Shown here in pieces: positions 16,164 to 24,200 of a stretch of 43,572 nucleotides of DNA. The position numbers and the translations under genes were made by a program. The stretch covers positions 1-43,572 of the forward strand of contig JAFRPC010000035.1 in assembly GCA_017429325.1 (NCBI GenBank), given 5' to 3'. Position 1 is the stretch's first letter; each line of letters starts with the position of its first letter. This DNA comes from Oscillospiraceae bacterium. GTDB lineage: Bacteria > Bacillota > Clostridia > Oscillospirales > Oscillospiraceae. The notes under the pieces are model-generated. The model ran no database searches. It was not told where the DNA came from and saw only the letters and a program-made list of their open reading frames with translations.

Positions 16164-17603
16164 ATGGAACAGAACCAAAAACTCTCCGGAAAGTCGAAGC
16201 TTTCCTACGCCCTGGGCGCCGTGGGCAAGGACATGGTCTACATGCTCTCCGCCAGCTACGTCCTCTACTACTTCCAGGACCTGCTGGGGGTGGACGCCAT
16301 CGCTATGGGCGTCATCCTGCTGGCGGCCCGCATCTTTGACGCCTTCAACGACCCGATCATGGGCACCATCGTCGCCAAGACCCGGACCCGCTGGGGCAAA
16401 TTCCGCCCCTGGCTGATGATCGGCACCCTGACCAACGCTGTGGTCCTCTATCTGATGTTCGCGGCCCCTCCCTCTCTGGACGCCAAGGGCCTGGTGGCCT
16501 ACGCTGCCATCTTCTACATCCTCTGGGGCGTCACCTACACCATGATGGACATCCCCTACTGGTCCATGATCCCCGCCTTCACCCAGGGCGGCCGGGAGCG
16601 GGAGAATCTCACCACCCTGGCCCGCACCGCCGCGGGCGTGGGCGCGGCCATCATCACCGTCGCCACCATGATGGCGGTGCCCTGGCTGGGCGGCCTCTTC
16701 GCCTCCGCAGACGCCGGAGAGAAGCTGATCGAGGTGGAGGGCTTCAAGTGGTTCTCCCTGATCGTCGCCGTGCTCTTCGTGGTCTTCATCACCCTGACCT
16801 GCGTCAACATCAAGGAGAAGTCCACCGCCGAGATGAAGACCGCCTCCGTCAAGGAGATGTTCCGGGCCCTGATCCAGAACGACCAGGCCATGACCGTCAC
16901 CGTCGCCATCGTCCTCATCAACTGCGCGGTCTACATCACCTCCAACCTGGTCATCTACTTCTTCAAGTATGACTTCGGCACCACCGGCTGGAACGGGGCC
17001 TACGTCCTGTTCAACACCTTCGGCGGGGCGGTGCAGGTCCTGTCCATGATGCTCTTCTACCCCCTGCTGCGGAAGAAGTTTACCAGCCTCCAGATCTTCT
17101 ACATCTGCCTGGGTATGGCCGCGGTGGGCTACCTGGTGCTGCTGGGCCTGGCCTTCACCAACATGAGCAGCGTCTTCCTGCTCTTCATCCCCGGCTTCTG
17201 CATCTTTGCCGCCAACGGAATGCTGACGGTCATTACCACGGTCTTCCTGGCGAATACCGTGGACTACGGCGAGCTGAAAAACGGTCGCCGGGACGAGAGC
17301 GTCATCTTCTCCATGCAGACCTTCGTGGTAAAGCTGGCCTCCGGCATCGCCATTATGGCCGCCTCCATCTGCCTGAAGATCAACAAGCTCTCCGACGAGG
17401 CCATCACCGAGGAGGCCAAGAAGATCGACTGGTCCCTGAACGTCTCCGCCGCCGCCAAGACCGGCCTGCGCATGACTATGACCGTCATCCCCATCATCGG
17501 CCTCATCATTGCCTTCTTCTGGTTCCGCAAGAAATTCATCCTGACCGACCAGAAGGTGGAGGAGATCGCCCAGGAGGTCAAGGCCCTCCACGAGGCCCCC
17601 TGA
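16164..17603 (+). CDS. Second GPH-family sugar symporter
   Basis: A 479-residue major-facilitator protein of the GPH group. RIFDAFNDPIMGTIVAKTRT and RWGKFRPWL after helix 2 are the family's diagnostic loop, and YGELKNGRRDE in the later cytoplasmic loop is also typical. It is only distantly similar to the first symporter, so the two probably take different glycosides. AAAGGA precedes the ATG. It closes the three-gene sugar operon. Confidence 0.88.
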   Translation: MEQNQKLSGKSKLSYALGAVGKDMVYMLSASYVLYYFQDLLGVDAIAMGVILLAARIFDAFNDPIMGTIVAKTRTRWGKFRPWLMIGTLTNAVVLYLMFAAPPSLDAKGLVAYAAIFYILWGVTYTMMDIPYWSMIPAFTQGGRERENLTTLARTAAGVGAAIITVATMMAVPWLGGLFASADAGEKLIEVEGFKWFSLIVAVLFVVFITLTCVNIKEKSTAEMKTASVKEMFRALIQNDQAMTVTVAIVLINCAVYITSNLVIYFFKYDFGTTGWNGAYVLFNTFGGAVQVLSMMLFYPLLRKKFTSLQIFYICLGMAAVGYLVLLGLAFTNMSSVFLLFIPGFCIFAANGMLTVITTVFLANTVDYGELKNGRRDESVIFSMQTFVVKLASGIAIMAASICLKINKLSDEAITEEAKKIDWSLNVSAAAKTGLRMTMTVIPIIGLIIAFFWFRKKFILTDQKVEEIAQEVKALHEAP

Positions 17604-17684
17604 CAGACGGAGCGCCTTGGAGCGGCGGGGATCCATGGATTCGCGGACAGGATAGACCCATGATACAAAACAGGAGGAACTTTC

Positions 17685-18923
17685 ATGATTGATAGTTCAA
17701 TCTTTCACCACCAGACCGAGGAGCGGCTGCTGCGCTACGCCGCCATCACCACCCAGTCCCGCAATCAGACGGAGGACTGCTGGCCCACCACCGACTGCCA
17801 GCGAGACCTGGCGAAGCTGCTCTACGACGAGCTCCACGCTCTGGGCGTCCGGGCTGCCTACGATGAAGCCCGCTGTCTGGTCTATGGCTGGCTCCCCGCC
17901 GTGGGAGTGGAGGAGGACCGGCCCATTGCGCTGATCGCCCATTTGGACACCGCCCCCGACGTGAAGGGCTCCGAGGTCCGGCCCTGGGTGCTCCGGGCCT
18001 ACCCCGGCGGCGACATCCTGCTGAACGAAGCGGAACAAATCGTCATGCGGGCGAAGGACTACCCGAATTTAGAGCAGTACATCGGGCAGGACCTGGTGCT
18101 CACCGACGGCACCACCCTCCTGGGCGGCGACGACAAGGCCGCCATTGCCGCCCTGATGACCCTGGCGCAGTACTATCTGGACCACCCCGAAGCGCCGCAC
18201 CGCAGCATCTGCCTGGCCTTCACCCCCGACGAGGAGGTGGGCGGCCTGGCCCGGGACCTGGACCTGGAGCAGCTTGGTGCCAAATACGCCTACACCATCG
18301 ACGGGGACCATCTGGGCTGGTATCAGGACCAGACCTTCAACGCCGCCGCGGCGGTCGTCACCATCACGGGCCGCAGCGTCCACCCCGCCACCGCCAAGGG
18401 CATTATGGTCAACGCTGCCGACCTGGCCGGAGAGTTTCTCGCCCTCCTGCCTCGGCTGGAAAAGCCCCAGTACACCGACGGGACCGAGGGCTTCTACTAT
18501 GTGACCTCCGTGCAGGCCGTCTGCGAGCGGGCGGAGATCCGTCTCATCGTCCGGGATTTCGACGCCATGCGCTTTGAGATCCGCCAGGAAATGCTTCAGG
18601 TCTACGCCCGGATGCTCAACGAGCGCTGCGGCGAGGAGCGGGTCACGGTGGAGCTCACCCAGCAGTACCGCAACATGGGCGAGGTCCTGAAGGACTGCCC
18701 CTTCCTGGTGGAGGACCTGCAAAGGGCCATCCGGGCCGCGGGCCTGGAGCCCAAAAGCGAGCCCTTCCGGGGCGGCACCGACGGCTCAGCCCTGAGCTTC
18801 CGGGGGCTGCCCTGCCCAAACCTCTCCGCAGGATACGAAAACGCCCATGGTCGCTTTGAGTTCGTTCCTGTCCCCTCTATGGCAAAGAATGTTGAGATCC
18901 TGCTCCATCTGACAGAAAGCTGA
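17685..18923 (+). CDS. pepT: Peptidase T-like M20 metallopeptidase
   Basis: A 412-residue cytoplasmic tripeptidase-type enzyme of family M20. Metal-site motifs are AHLDTAPD (85-92), GGDDKAA (147-153), TPDEEVGG (180-187) and DGD (206-208), with the dimerisation-domain SVHPATAKG after them and GGTDGSALSFRG near the end. The family's usual length is about 410. AGGAGG precedes the ATG. The C-terminal His ligand lies in a variant context (AGYENAHGRFE). It probably releases amino acids from N-termini of tripeptides. Confidence 0.9.
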   Translation: MIDSSIFHHQTEERLLRYAAITTQSRNQTEDCWPTTDCQRDLAKLLYDELHALGVRAAYDEARCLVYGWLPAVGVEEDRPIALIAHLDTAPDVKGSEVRPWVLRAYPGGDILLNEAEQIVMRAKDYPNLEQYIGQDLVLTDGTTLLGGDDKAAIAALMTLAQYYLDHPEAPHRSICLAFTPDEEVGGLARDLDLEQLGAKYAYTIDGDHLGWYQDQTFNAAAAVVTITGRSVHPATAKGIMVNAADLAGEFLALLPRLEKPQYTDGTEGFYYVTSVQAVCERAEIRLIVRDFDAMRFEIRQEMLQVYARMLNERCGEERVTVELTQQYRNMGEVLKDCPFLVEDLQRAIRAAGLEPKSEPFRGGTDGSALSFRGLPCPNLSAGYENAHGRFEFVPVPSMAKNVEILLHLTES

Positions 18924-18931
18924 GGCCCCCT

Positions 18932-19789
18932 ATGGCAAAGAAAGCAAAGCAGAGCGAGAATATTCGCTACGCCGTCAACAAAAAACATCAGAAACTGGCC
19001 CGGGAGCGGGCTGCCCAGGAGCAGGCCAAGCAGGAAAAGCGGGCTGAGACCAACCGCAAAAACCGGCAGGCAGGCCAGCTTTTCCTCTGGTCCGTTCTGT
19101 CCCTGGTAGGCGTCTTCTGCCTTTACACGCTGATCCGCGGTCTCTTTTTCCAGGCGGCTTCCGTTTCGGAGCTGCGCTCCAGCCTGCTTTTTGTCAGCGT
19201 CGTGGCGATCCCCTATCTGCTGGCGGCGGCAGCCGTCATCCTGCGGGCGCTGACGAAAAAGAAGCGGGAGGCCGCCGGCAGTCAGGCGCGGCGCGCTCAC
19301 AACCTGATTTTTCTGGCAGCTCTTCTGGCGGCCTTTCTCCTCTTCGGCGGTCAGTTCCTCCGGGGCAAGCGGGACGCCTCCAATCTCGCGGCCTATTCCC
19401 GGACCGCCGCCGCCCTGGAGCAGTCAGGCCTGAGCTTTTCCCGCCCGGAGCAGCCGGAGGCTTTTCGCTCCCTGCTGGAGCTGGACCTGGAGACAGACCT
19501 GCTCTGCGGAAAAACCGTGGTGCGCTTGAATTCTCACGCGGGCTCCACAGGCTGGACAGCGCAGCGCTTCCTCGGACAGGTCGCCCTGGATTACGCCGAC
19601 TATCCCAGTGAGAGCGCTGGGGAGGCCCCCGCCGTCACGGTATGGGGCCCTGTAGAGCAGAACGGCTCTGCCCGGGCAGCCCTCGCCGCCCGAATCGGGA
19701 ACGAGGTCCGCATCCTGGAGCTCTTCGGCCCACCGGAAGAAGTGGAGACCCTGGTCCCGCTGCTCACCGCCTCCCTGAATCAGCCGTAA
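18932..19789 (+). CDS. Uncharacterised membrane protein with basic N-terminus
   Basis: 285 residues, not recognised as a named family. The first 50 residues are very rich in Lys, Arg, Gln and Glu (a charged helix). They are followed by two or three transmembrane helices (about 51-73, 88-112 and 127-145) and a roughly 135-residue soluble C-terminal domain. It starts eight bases after pepT and is likely cotranscribed. The ribosome site is weak, so translation may depend on coupling. Confidence 0.7.
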   Translation: MAKKAKQSENIRYAVNKKHQKLARERAAQEQAKQEKRAETNRKNRQAGQLFLWSVLSLVGVFCLYTLIRGLFFQAASVSELRSSLLFVSVVAIPYLLAAAAVILRALTKKKREAAGSQARRAHNLIFLAALLAAFLLFGGQFLRGKRDASNLAAYSRTAAALEQSGLSFSRPEQPEAFRSLLELDLETDLLCGKTVVRLNSHAGSTGWTAQRFLGQVALDYADYPSESAGEAPAVTVWGPVEQNGSARAALAARIGNEVRILELFGPPEEVETLVPLLTASLNQP

Positions 19790-19800
19790 CTGACGCAGCC

Positions 19801-19835
19801 GTAGGGACAAGCATTGCTTGTCCGCCATCCGCGCT
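19801..19835. repeat. GTAGGGACAAGC hairpin repeat
   Basis: GGACAAGC and GCTTGTCC form a hairpin after a GTAGG start. It resembles a diverged, single-ended member of the GTAGGGG repeat family. Confidence 0.5.
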
Positions 19836-19872
19836 TCCACGTGCGATGATAACCTGAAAAGGAGGTCCCTCT

Positions 19873-20454
19873 ATGGAACCCACCGCCCTGCTGAATGCCC
19901 TCCACGTCGCCGAGGGCCTCAAAAACACCACCCGCCACTGCTACACCTCCGGCGGACGCCACGAATCCGTGGCGGAACACAGCTGGCGGCTGGCCCTGAT
20001 GGCCTACTGGCTGCGGGACGAATTTCCGACGCTGGATATGGAGCGGGTGGTGCGGATGTGCCTGATCCATGACCTGGGTGAGGCCTTCACCGGCGACATC
20101 CCCTCCTTCCAAAAGACCCAGGCCGACGAGGCCCGGGAGGAAAGCCTTCTGTCCGGGTGGGTGGACAGCCTGCCGGAGCCCTTCCGGACCGAGATGGCCG
20201 CCCTCTACCGGGAAATGAGCGCCCGGGAGACCCCGGAGGCAAAGCTCTTCAAAGCCCTGGACAATCTGGAGGCCGTCATCCAGCACAACGAATCCGACCT
20301 GTCCACCTGGTCAGAGAACGAGTTCGCCCTGAACCTGCGCTACGGCTATGACAAGTGCGCCTGGTCCCCGGAGCTGCTGGCTCTGCGGGACGCGGTGCGG
20401 ACCGAGACCGAGGCGCGGATCGACGCCTTCCGAAAGGAGCAATCGACATGCTGA
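19873..20454 (+). CDS. HD-domain phosphohydrolase (YfbR/HDDC2-like)
   Basis: A 193-residue HD-superfamily protein. Conserved metal-site residues are His36 in SVAEHSWR, His66-Asp67 in LIHDLGE and Asp130 in ALDNLEA. This pattern matches the 5'-deoxyribonucleotidase YfbR and HDDC2 group, which dephosphorylate deoxynucleoside monophosphates. GGAGG precedes the ATG. Its 3' end overlaps the next gene by seven bases. Confidence 0.85.
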   Translation: MEPTALLNALHVAEGLKNTTRHCYTSGGRHESVAEHSWRLALMAYWLRDEFPTLDMERVVRMCLIHDLGEAFTGDIPSFQKTQADEAREESLLSGWVDSLPEPFRTEMAALYREMSARETPEAKLFKALDNLEAVIQHNESDLSTWSENEFALNLRYGYDKCAWSPELLALRDAVRTETEARIDAFRKEQSTC

Positions 20455-20900
20455 TCGTCATCGCCGGGGAACGCTGTACCGGCAAATCCGACCTGGCCCG
20501 TGCCATTATGGAGAAGATCCACGCGGAATTCTTTTCAGGCCGCGACTATGTGCGCCTGGCGCCCACGGAGCCCGAGGCCGTAGACCGCTTCCAGCTCCTT
20601 CTGGCGGAGAAGCAGCATTCCGAGGACTACGTCATCTTCCTGCTGACGGAGCCGGACCTCTACGCTCTGGTGCCCCCCGGCAGCTTCGTGGTCATGTGCA
20701 AATCCCGGCTGGAGACCAGCAAGGCCCGCTTCGCCCGGCAGATGCCCGACGGTGAGCTCTCTCCTGCCATTGCCGCCATGCTGGAGCGGCAGCGGGGCTG
20801 CTTCGACCACATCCCCCACAGTCTGATCCTGGACACCGACGGCGCGGACCTCTCTCTGCTGGCCGTGGAGGTCCTGGAGCAGGCGGAGCAGATGGGATAA
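20448..20900 (+). CDS. P-loop NTPase, kinase-like
   Basis: A 150-residue protein starting MLIVIAGERCTGKSDLA, which is a Walker A loop (G-x4-GKS) at residues 7-14. No lid domain or named-kinase signature is seen. VVMCKSRLETSKARFARQM could be a phosphate-binding or Walker B-distal helix. It overlaps the HD phosphohydrolase gene, so the two may act on related nucleotides. AAGGAGC lies upstream within that gene. Confidence 0.7.
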   Translation: MLIVIAGERCTGKSDLARAIMEKIHAEFFSGRDYVRLAPTEPEAVDRFQLLLAEKQHSEDYVIFLLTEPDLYALVPPGSFVVMCKSRLETSKARFARQMPDGELSPAIAAMLERQRGCFDHIPHSLILDTDGADLSLLAVEVLEQAEQMG

Positions 20901-20905
20901 CCCCT

Positions 20906-21340
20906 CTGCTCCCCGTTTCACGGTACCCTACCCTCGCTGTCCCCCGTTTCACGGCCCCCCGCTTTCTCCGCTCCCCACTTCACGGCACCTTGCCCGCTCT
21001 GCTTCCCCGCTTCACGGCACCCCGCCCTCTCTGCTTCCCCGCTTCACGGCGCTCTGCCCTTTCTGCTCCTCGCTTCACGGCGCCTTGCCCGCTCTGCTCC
21101 CCCACTTCACGACACCTTTCCCCTCTGCTCCCCCGCTTCACGGCGCCCTGCCCTCTCTGCTCGCCACTTCACAATCCCCTGCCCGCTCTGCTCCCCGCTT
21201 CACGGCACCTTTCCCCTCTGCTCCCCCGCTTCACGGCGCCCTGCCCTCTCTGCTCGCCACTTCACGGCACCCTGCCCGCTCTGCTCCCCACTTCACGATA
21301 CCTCGCCCGCTCTGCTCCCCGCTTCACACTCCCCCTCCGG
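20906..21340. repeat. Phased tandem array, fourteen 31-32 bp units
   Basis: A pyrimidine-rich unit resembling CTCTGCTCCCCGCTTCACGG is repeated without spacers. The TTCAC motif occurs at 20917, 20948, 20979, 21011, 21043, 21074, 21106, 21137, 21168, 21199, 21230, 21261, 21292 and 21323. The steps are always 31 or 32 bases, close to three helical turns. Frames through it encode only low-complexity Pro/Leu/Ser sequence, so I do not call a gene. It ends about 90 bp before tRNA-Thr. Confidence 0.9.
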
Positions 21341-21381
21341 CACTCCCTCCAATGCAAAAATGGTCCAGTAATATTTTTTTG

Positions 21382-21410
21382 TTGACGAACCGAAGATTCT
21401 GTGATAGAAT
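21382..21410 (+). promoter_or_regulatory. Promoter of tRNA-Thr
   Basis: TTGACG (21382-21387) and TAGAAT (21405-21410) are 17 bases apart and 19 bases before the tRNA. Confidence 0.75.
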
Positions 21411-21429
21411 ATCAAAGCAATCAAATCAT

Positions 21430-21505
21430 GCTACTGTGGCTCAGTCGGTAGAGCAGCTGATTCGTAATCAGCAGGTCGCCGGTTCAAGTCCGGCCAGTAG
21501 CTCCA
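21430..21505 (+). tRNA. tRNA-Thr (CGT anticodon)
   Basis: A 76-nt cloverleaf with acceptor arms GCTACTG/CAGTAGC, anticodon stem GCTGA/TCAGC around TTCGTAA (anticodon CGT), T-arm CCGG-TTCAAGT-CCGG, and encoded CCA. Its 3' half from the anticodon loop is duplicated at 25101, which marks it as the integration site of a mobile element. Confidence 0.97.
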
Positions 21506-21619
21506 CTGGCACCCGGTTTTCGCAAGAAAGCCGGGTGTTTTGTCTCCAAAAGTGCCTCAAAAACAGCATTTTTCCTCCACTTTTGCAAAAATACGGTTTG
21601 GGTCAGCGTCTGGGTCAGG
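21461..21619 (+). repeat. Attachment-site repeat, copy 1 (with tRNA terminator)
   Basis: From TTCGTAATCAG in the anticodon loop, the tRNA 3' half and downstream DNA are shared with the copy at 25101; the first 60 bases are identical. It contains the tRNA terminator CACCCGG.../...CCGGGTG (21510-21537) followed by T residues. An IS3 element interrupts the repeat after GGGTCAGG. The missing tail, with GACCCAAACGCGGAAA, appears beyond the four-gene cassette near 24970. Confidence 0.85.
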
Positions 21620-21706
21620 TGGAATGCTATCATGTAAGTAGAGTCGTCAAACACCCAAAAGTATGATATAATCGACAAGAAAGAATCAAACGAAAGGGTG
21701 AAAGAA

Positions 21707-22000
21707 ATGACGACCTACGATAAGAGCTTCAAAGAAGAAGCGCTCAAGCTGTCGGACGAGATCGGCGTGACGAAGGCGGCAGCGCAGCTTGGTATTCCTT
21801 ACTACACGTTGTCAAACTGGAGGTACAAGCAGCACGCCTACGGAGACCTGGCTCACGTCGGCAGCGGCCATAAGCGAGAGCCCGGCGACGAAAAGGATCA
21901 GCGCATTCGGCAGCTCGAAAAGGAAAATGCGGAGTTGCAGCGTGCCAATGAGATTCTCCAGGAGGCACTCGGTTTTTTCGCAAAGAACCGAAAGAAGTAA
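21707..22000 (+). CDS. IS3-family transposase OrfA
   Basis: 97 residues with an N-terminal helix-turn-helix (SFKEEALKLSDEIGVTKAAA) and a C-terminal leucine-zipper-like helix (RIRQLEKENAELQRANEILQ). These are the DNA-binding and multimerisation parts of the IS3 transposase. The ATG is preceded by GAAAGGG. A slippery T TTT TTC (21973-21979) lies near its end, so part of the ribosomes should shift to the orfB frame. Confidence 0.9.
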   Translation: MTTYDKSFKEEALKLSDEIGVTKAAAQLGIPYYTLSNWRYKQHAYGDLAHVGSGHKREPGDEKDQRIRQLEKENAELQRANEILQEALGFFAKNRKK

Positions 22001-22878
22001 AAGCTCATCGGCGGTATGAATTTGCCGACCGGAACCGTGGGAGATGGCCGGTCAAGACCATCTGCAAGGTTCTCGGTGTCAGCGAATCCGGGTATTACCG
22101 TTACCGGAAAAACGCAGGAAAACCGGATCGGGATGAGGTTCTTTCGGCAGCGATGCAACAGATCCTTGACGAGCATCCCTGCAACGACAACTACGGCGCT
22201 CCTCGGATGCAGCTTGCGCTGCGGCAGAGAGGAATCGAGGTCGGCATCCGCAGGATCACGCGAATCATGCGGAAACACGGCTGGCTGCATACGCGCAGGC
22301 GCCCAAAAGGTCTGACAAAGGCTGATCCGGAAGCAATGGCGTCGGAAAACCTGCTGAAACAGGATTTCAGCGCTGACGAACCGTACAAAAAGCTGCTGAC
22401 GGACATTACTCAGGTTCAATGCCGGGACGGAAAGCTGTATATCTCTCCAATCCTGGATTGTTACAACGGCGAGATCCTTTCGCTGATTATGCGGAACAAC
22501 ATGAAGAAGGAGCTGTGTATGGACACGGTCAAAGCTCTGAACCGCTATCCGGTCAGAGGCGCGATCCTGCACAGCGACCGCGGCAGTCAGTATACAAGCG
22601 GAGGGTTCCGCGAGACATTGGAGAAGATGGGCCTCACGCAGAGCCTCAGCGGCGTCGCGCATTGCTATGACAATGCCAGGATGGAGAGCTTCTTCGCTAC
22701 GTTGAAGAAGGAACTGCTTTATCGTATCCCGACTTACAGAATGACCATTGAGCAGGTCAAGACGAGCGTGTTCCGGTACGTATTTACCTATTACAACCAG
22801 ATGAGAGTCTACACCAGCAACCCGGATGGTCTGCCTCCGGCGGTATACCGGAGAATGCAGATGGAGAAGGCGGCATAG
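21952..22878 (+). CDS. IS3-family transposase OrfB (made by -1 frameshift)
   Basis: The DDE integrase part of the transposase. The catalytic residues lie in LLTDITQVQ (Asp), HSDRGSQYTS (Asp) and ARMESFFATLKKE (Glu), with an N-terminal HTH_21-like region (GAPRMQLALRQRGIEVGIRR). The frame opens after a stop at 21949-21951 and has no good start codon until 22153, so an OrfAB fusion through the slippery heptamer is expected. The element looks intact and may be active. Confidence 0.88.
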   Translation, partial: DSPGGTRFFRKEPKEVKAHRRYEFADRNRGRWPVKTICKVLGVSESGYYRYRKNAGKPDRDEVLSAAMQQILDEHPCNDNYGAPRMQLALRQRGIEVGIRRITRIMRKHGWLHTRRRPKGLTKADPEAMASENLLKQDFSADEPYKKLLTDITQVQCRDGKLYISPILDCYNGEILSLIMRNNMKKELCMDTVKALNRYPVRGAILHSDRGSQYTSGGFRETLEKMGLTQSLSGVAHCYDNARMESFFATLKKELLYRIPTYRMTIEQVKTSVFRYVFTYYNQMRVYTSNPDGLPPAVYRRMQMEKAA

Positions 22879-23063
22879 CCTGGCGGCCCGCGCCGACTTC
22901 TGAAACCGCCCTCCGCTACGCTCCGGGCGGTTTCAGAAGTCGCAGACCCCGGCAGAAAACTTTGGGCGTTTCAAAGACTGCACTTTTCTTGACAATTCCA
23001 CTATGAGCATATATATTGATTATCTATATTCGTTTTTTATCCTTCCACAAAAAACTCCATTAA

Positions 23064-23092
23064 TTGACTTTTTTCGTGTTTTATGATATTAT
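23064..23092 (+). promoter_or_regulatory. Promoter of the AT-rich four-gene cassette
   Basis: TTGACT (23064-23069) and TATTAT (23087-23092) are 17 bases apart; an overlapping TATAAT starts at 23090. The region is strikingly AT-rich compared with the host genome. Confidence 0.7.
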
Positions 23093-23113
23093 AATAATAT
23101 ACAACTCAGGGGG

Positions 23114-23536
23114 GTGACGCATATCCATCGCCGGGGTCTTAACAGCGAGTATAAAAACATTAAATCGATTGAATATAAACAGAAACAAATCGAGGAAAAA
23201 ATACAAGCGCTGCAGAAGAAGCATCAAGAATTAGAGGAAAAAAAGGAAGATAGAACCAATGCATTGACAATTAAAGGTCTGCAGTATTATACTCCGGATA
23301 AACGCCGAGTATTGTTAGATAAAGCAGAAACTCTGTGTTATTCAAAATCTTCAATAGAAAGTATGCGCAAGATACGAGAAGATGAATGGAATATGGACAG
23401 TGTCGCTGCCACAACAATTGAAGAGTTAATGACAATTGAAGATTATATCAATGATAACACTCCAATTTGGACAAAACCATTTGCAATAATAGGTGAAGCG
23501 TTTTTAGGTGGAGGCAACGAAACCAATGAAGACTGA
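23114..23536 (+). CDS. Uncharacterised coiled-coil protein (cassette gene 1)
   Basis: 140 residues, not recognised. Residues 15-50 form a charged coiled coil (KQIEEKIQALQKKHQELEEK), followed by a globular-looking region and a Gly-rich end (FLGGGNETNED). The GTG start overlaps an unusually strong ribosome site (AGGGGGGTGA), so the real start may lie slightly downstream at a rare codon. It overlaps gene 2. The base composition is much more AT-rich than the surrounding genome, indicating recent transfer. Confidence 0.65.
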   Translation: MTHIHRRGLNSEYKNIKSIEYKQKQIEEKIQALQKKHQELEEKKEDRTNALTIKGLQYYTPDKRRVLLDKAETLCYSKSSIESMRKIREDEWNMDSVAATTIEELMTIEDYINDNTPIWTKPFAIIGEAFLGGGNETNED

Positions 23537-23816
23537 AATACTCTACCGGAATATTATATCCCAAGTTATAGTCCCAATAAAAACCCTCAGGTATTTTGGC
23601 GCAAGAGGCTTTCTATATCGTCATCACGTTTTAACTCATCCAGAGTCGAATTATTCTGTCTGGTTACATAAAGGCATTATTACTTTCTTCTATCCCCAGT
23701 TAACAGAATCAGATAAAAAAGAGATAAATCATTACGCGAATAATGTATTCAGTGAAATTAAGCACTATGTTTTGAAGGATTCATCAGATAGTATAATGTT
23801 AAGCACACGGGGATAA
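23526..23816 (+). CDS. Uncharacterised protein (cassette gene 2)
   Basis: 96 residues, not recognised, with no signal peptide or transmembrane helix. It is basic and aromatic in the middle (RYFGARGFLYRHHVLTHPES). The chosen ATG has GGAGG eleven bases upstream; an in-frame GTG at 23508 is an alternative. It overlaps gene 1 by eleven bases and ends three bases before gene 3, so the set is an operon. Confidence 0.65.
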   Translation: MKTEILYRNIISQVIVPIKTLRYFGARGFLYRHHVLTHPESNYSVWLHKGIITFFYPQLTESDKKEINHYANNVFSEIKHYVLKDSSDSIMLSTRG

Positions 23817-23818
23817 TT

Positions 23819-24172
23819 ATGAAAAAACGGATAGCATCATATTTATCGATAATTTTGTTGCTCATTCTAATAGGAATCCGACTTTTTCTTACAGATGATC
23901 AACAGTTATGGATCGATGTAGTAAATTGTTTGGGGTTGTTGTGCGCCTCGATTTTACTTGGGCTCAAAATACAAGAAAGAATAAAAGATAAAGAAAAAAA
24001 GAAAGTATTTATAGGACTTTTCGTTTTAGTGCTCACCTCTTTGCTAATTATCATTTGCCTAGTGTTCACAGGTGCAATAACGTTATCAGCAAAAGCCGCC
24101 GATGTAATTATGCTAATAACGCTACTACTTTCCCTCCCTACGGATGTGTATCTAAGTTGGGTTAAAGATTAA
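23819..24172 (+). CDS. Small polytopic membrane protein (cassette gene 3)
   Basis: 117 residues with about four transmembrane helices (roughly residues 5-23, 30-48, 62-82 and 90-108) and a Lys-rich cytoplasmic loop (KIQERIKDKEKKKV). No family is recognised. It starts two bases after gene 2. A membrane component next to coiled-coil and helical proteins is common in abortive-infection systems, but this is analogy only. Confidence 0.65.
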   Translation: MKKRIASYLSIILLLILIGIRLFLTDDQQLWIDVVNCLGLLCASILLGLKIQERIKDKEKKKVFIGLFVLVLTSLLIIICLVFTGAITLSAKAADVIMLITLLLSLPTDVYLSWVKD

Positions 24173-24200
24173 TTGAATTAAAACGGAGGTAATGATTGGA

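Larger units (their letters stand above)
21620..23000. mobile_element. IS3-family insertion sequence
   Basis: A 1,381-bp element with imperfect terminal inverted repeats: TGGAAT at the left and ATTCCA at the right, with further similarity over about 40 bases (AAACACCCAAAAG against AAACGCCCAAAG). It carries orfA and orfB in a -1 frame relation. A perfect 18-bp hairpin (22894-22911 with 22925-22942) lies between orfB and the right end. No target duplication is visible (AGG on the left, CTA on the right), so one flank has been rearranged. Confidence 0.85.

Noticed and set aside
20906-21340. CRISPR array
   Set aside because: The repeats follow one another with no unique spacers, units differ from each other, and no cas gene is present.
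20990-21666. Long open frames through the tandem array and tRNA-Thr
   Set aside because: They encode only Pro/Leu/Ser repeats dictated by the 31-32 bp units, have no ribosome site, and one runs across the tRNA.
22016-22315. Separate small gene inside the IS
   Set aside because: It is in the orfA frame after its stop and lies inside the DDE domain coding region; the orfB frame is clearly the real one.
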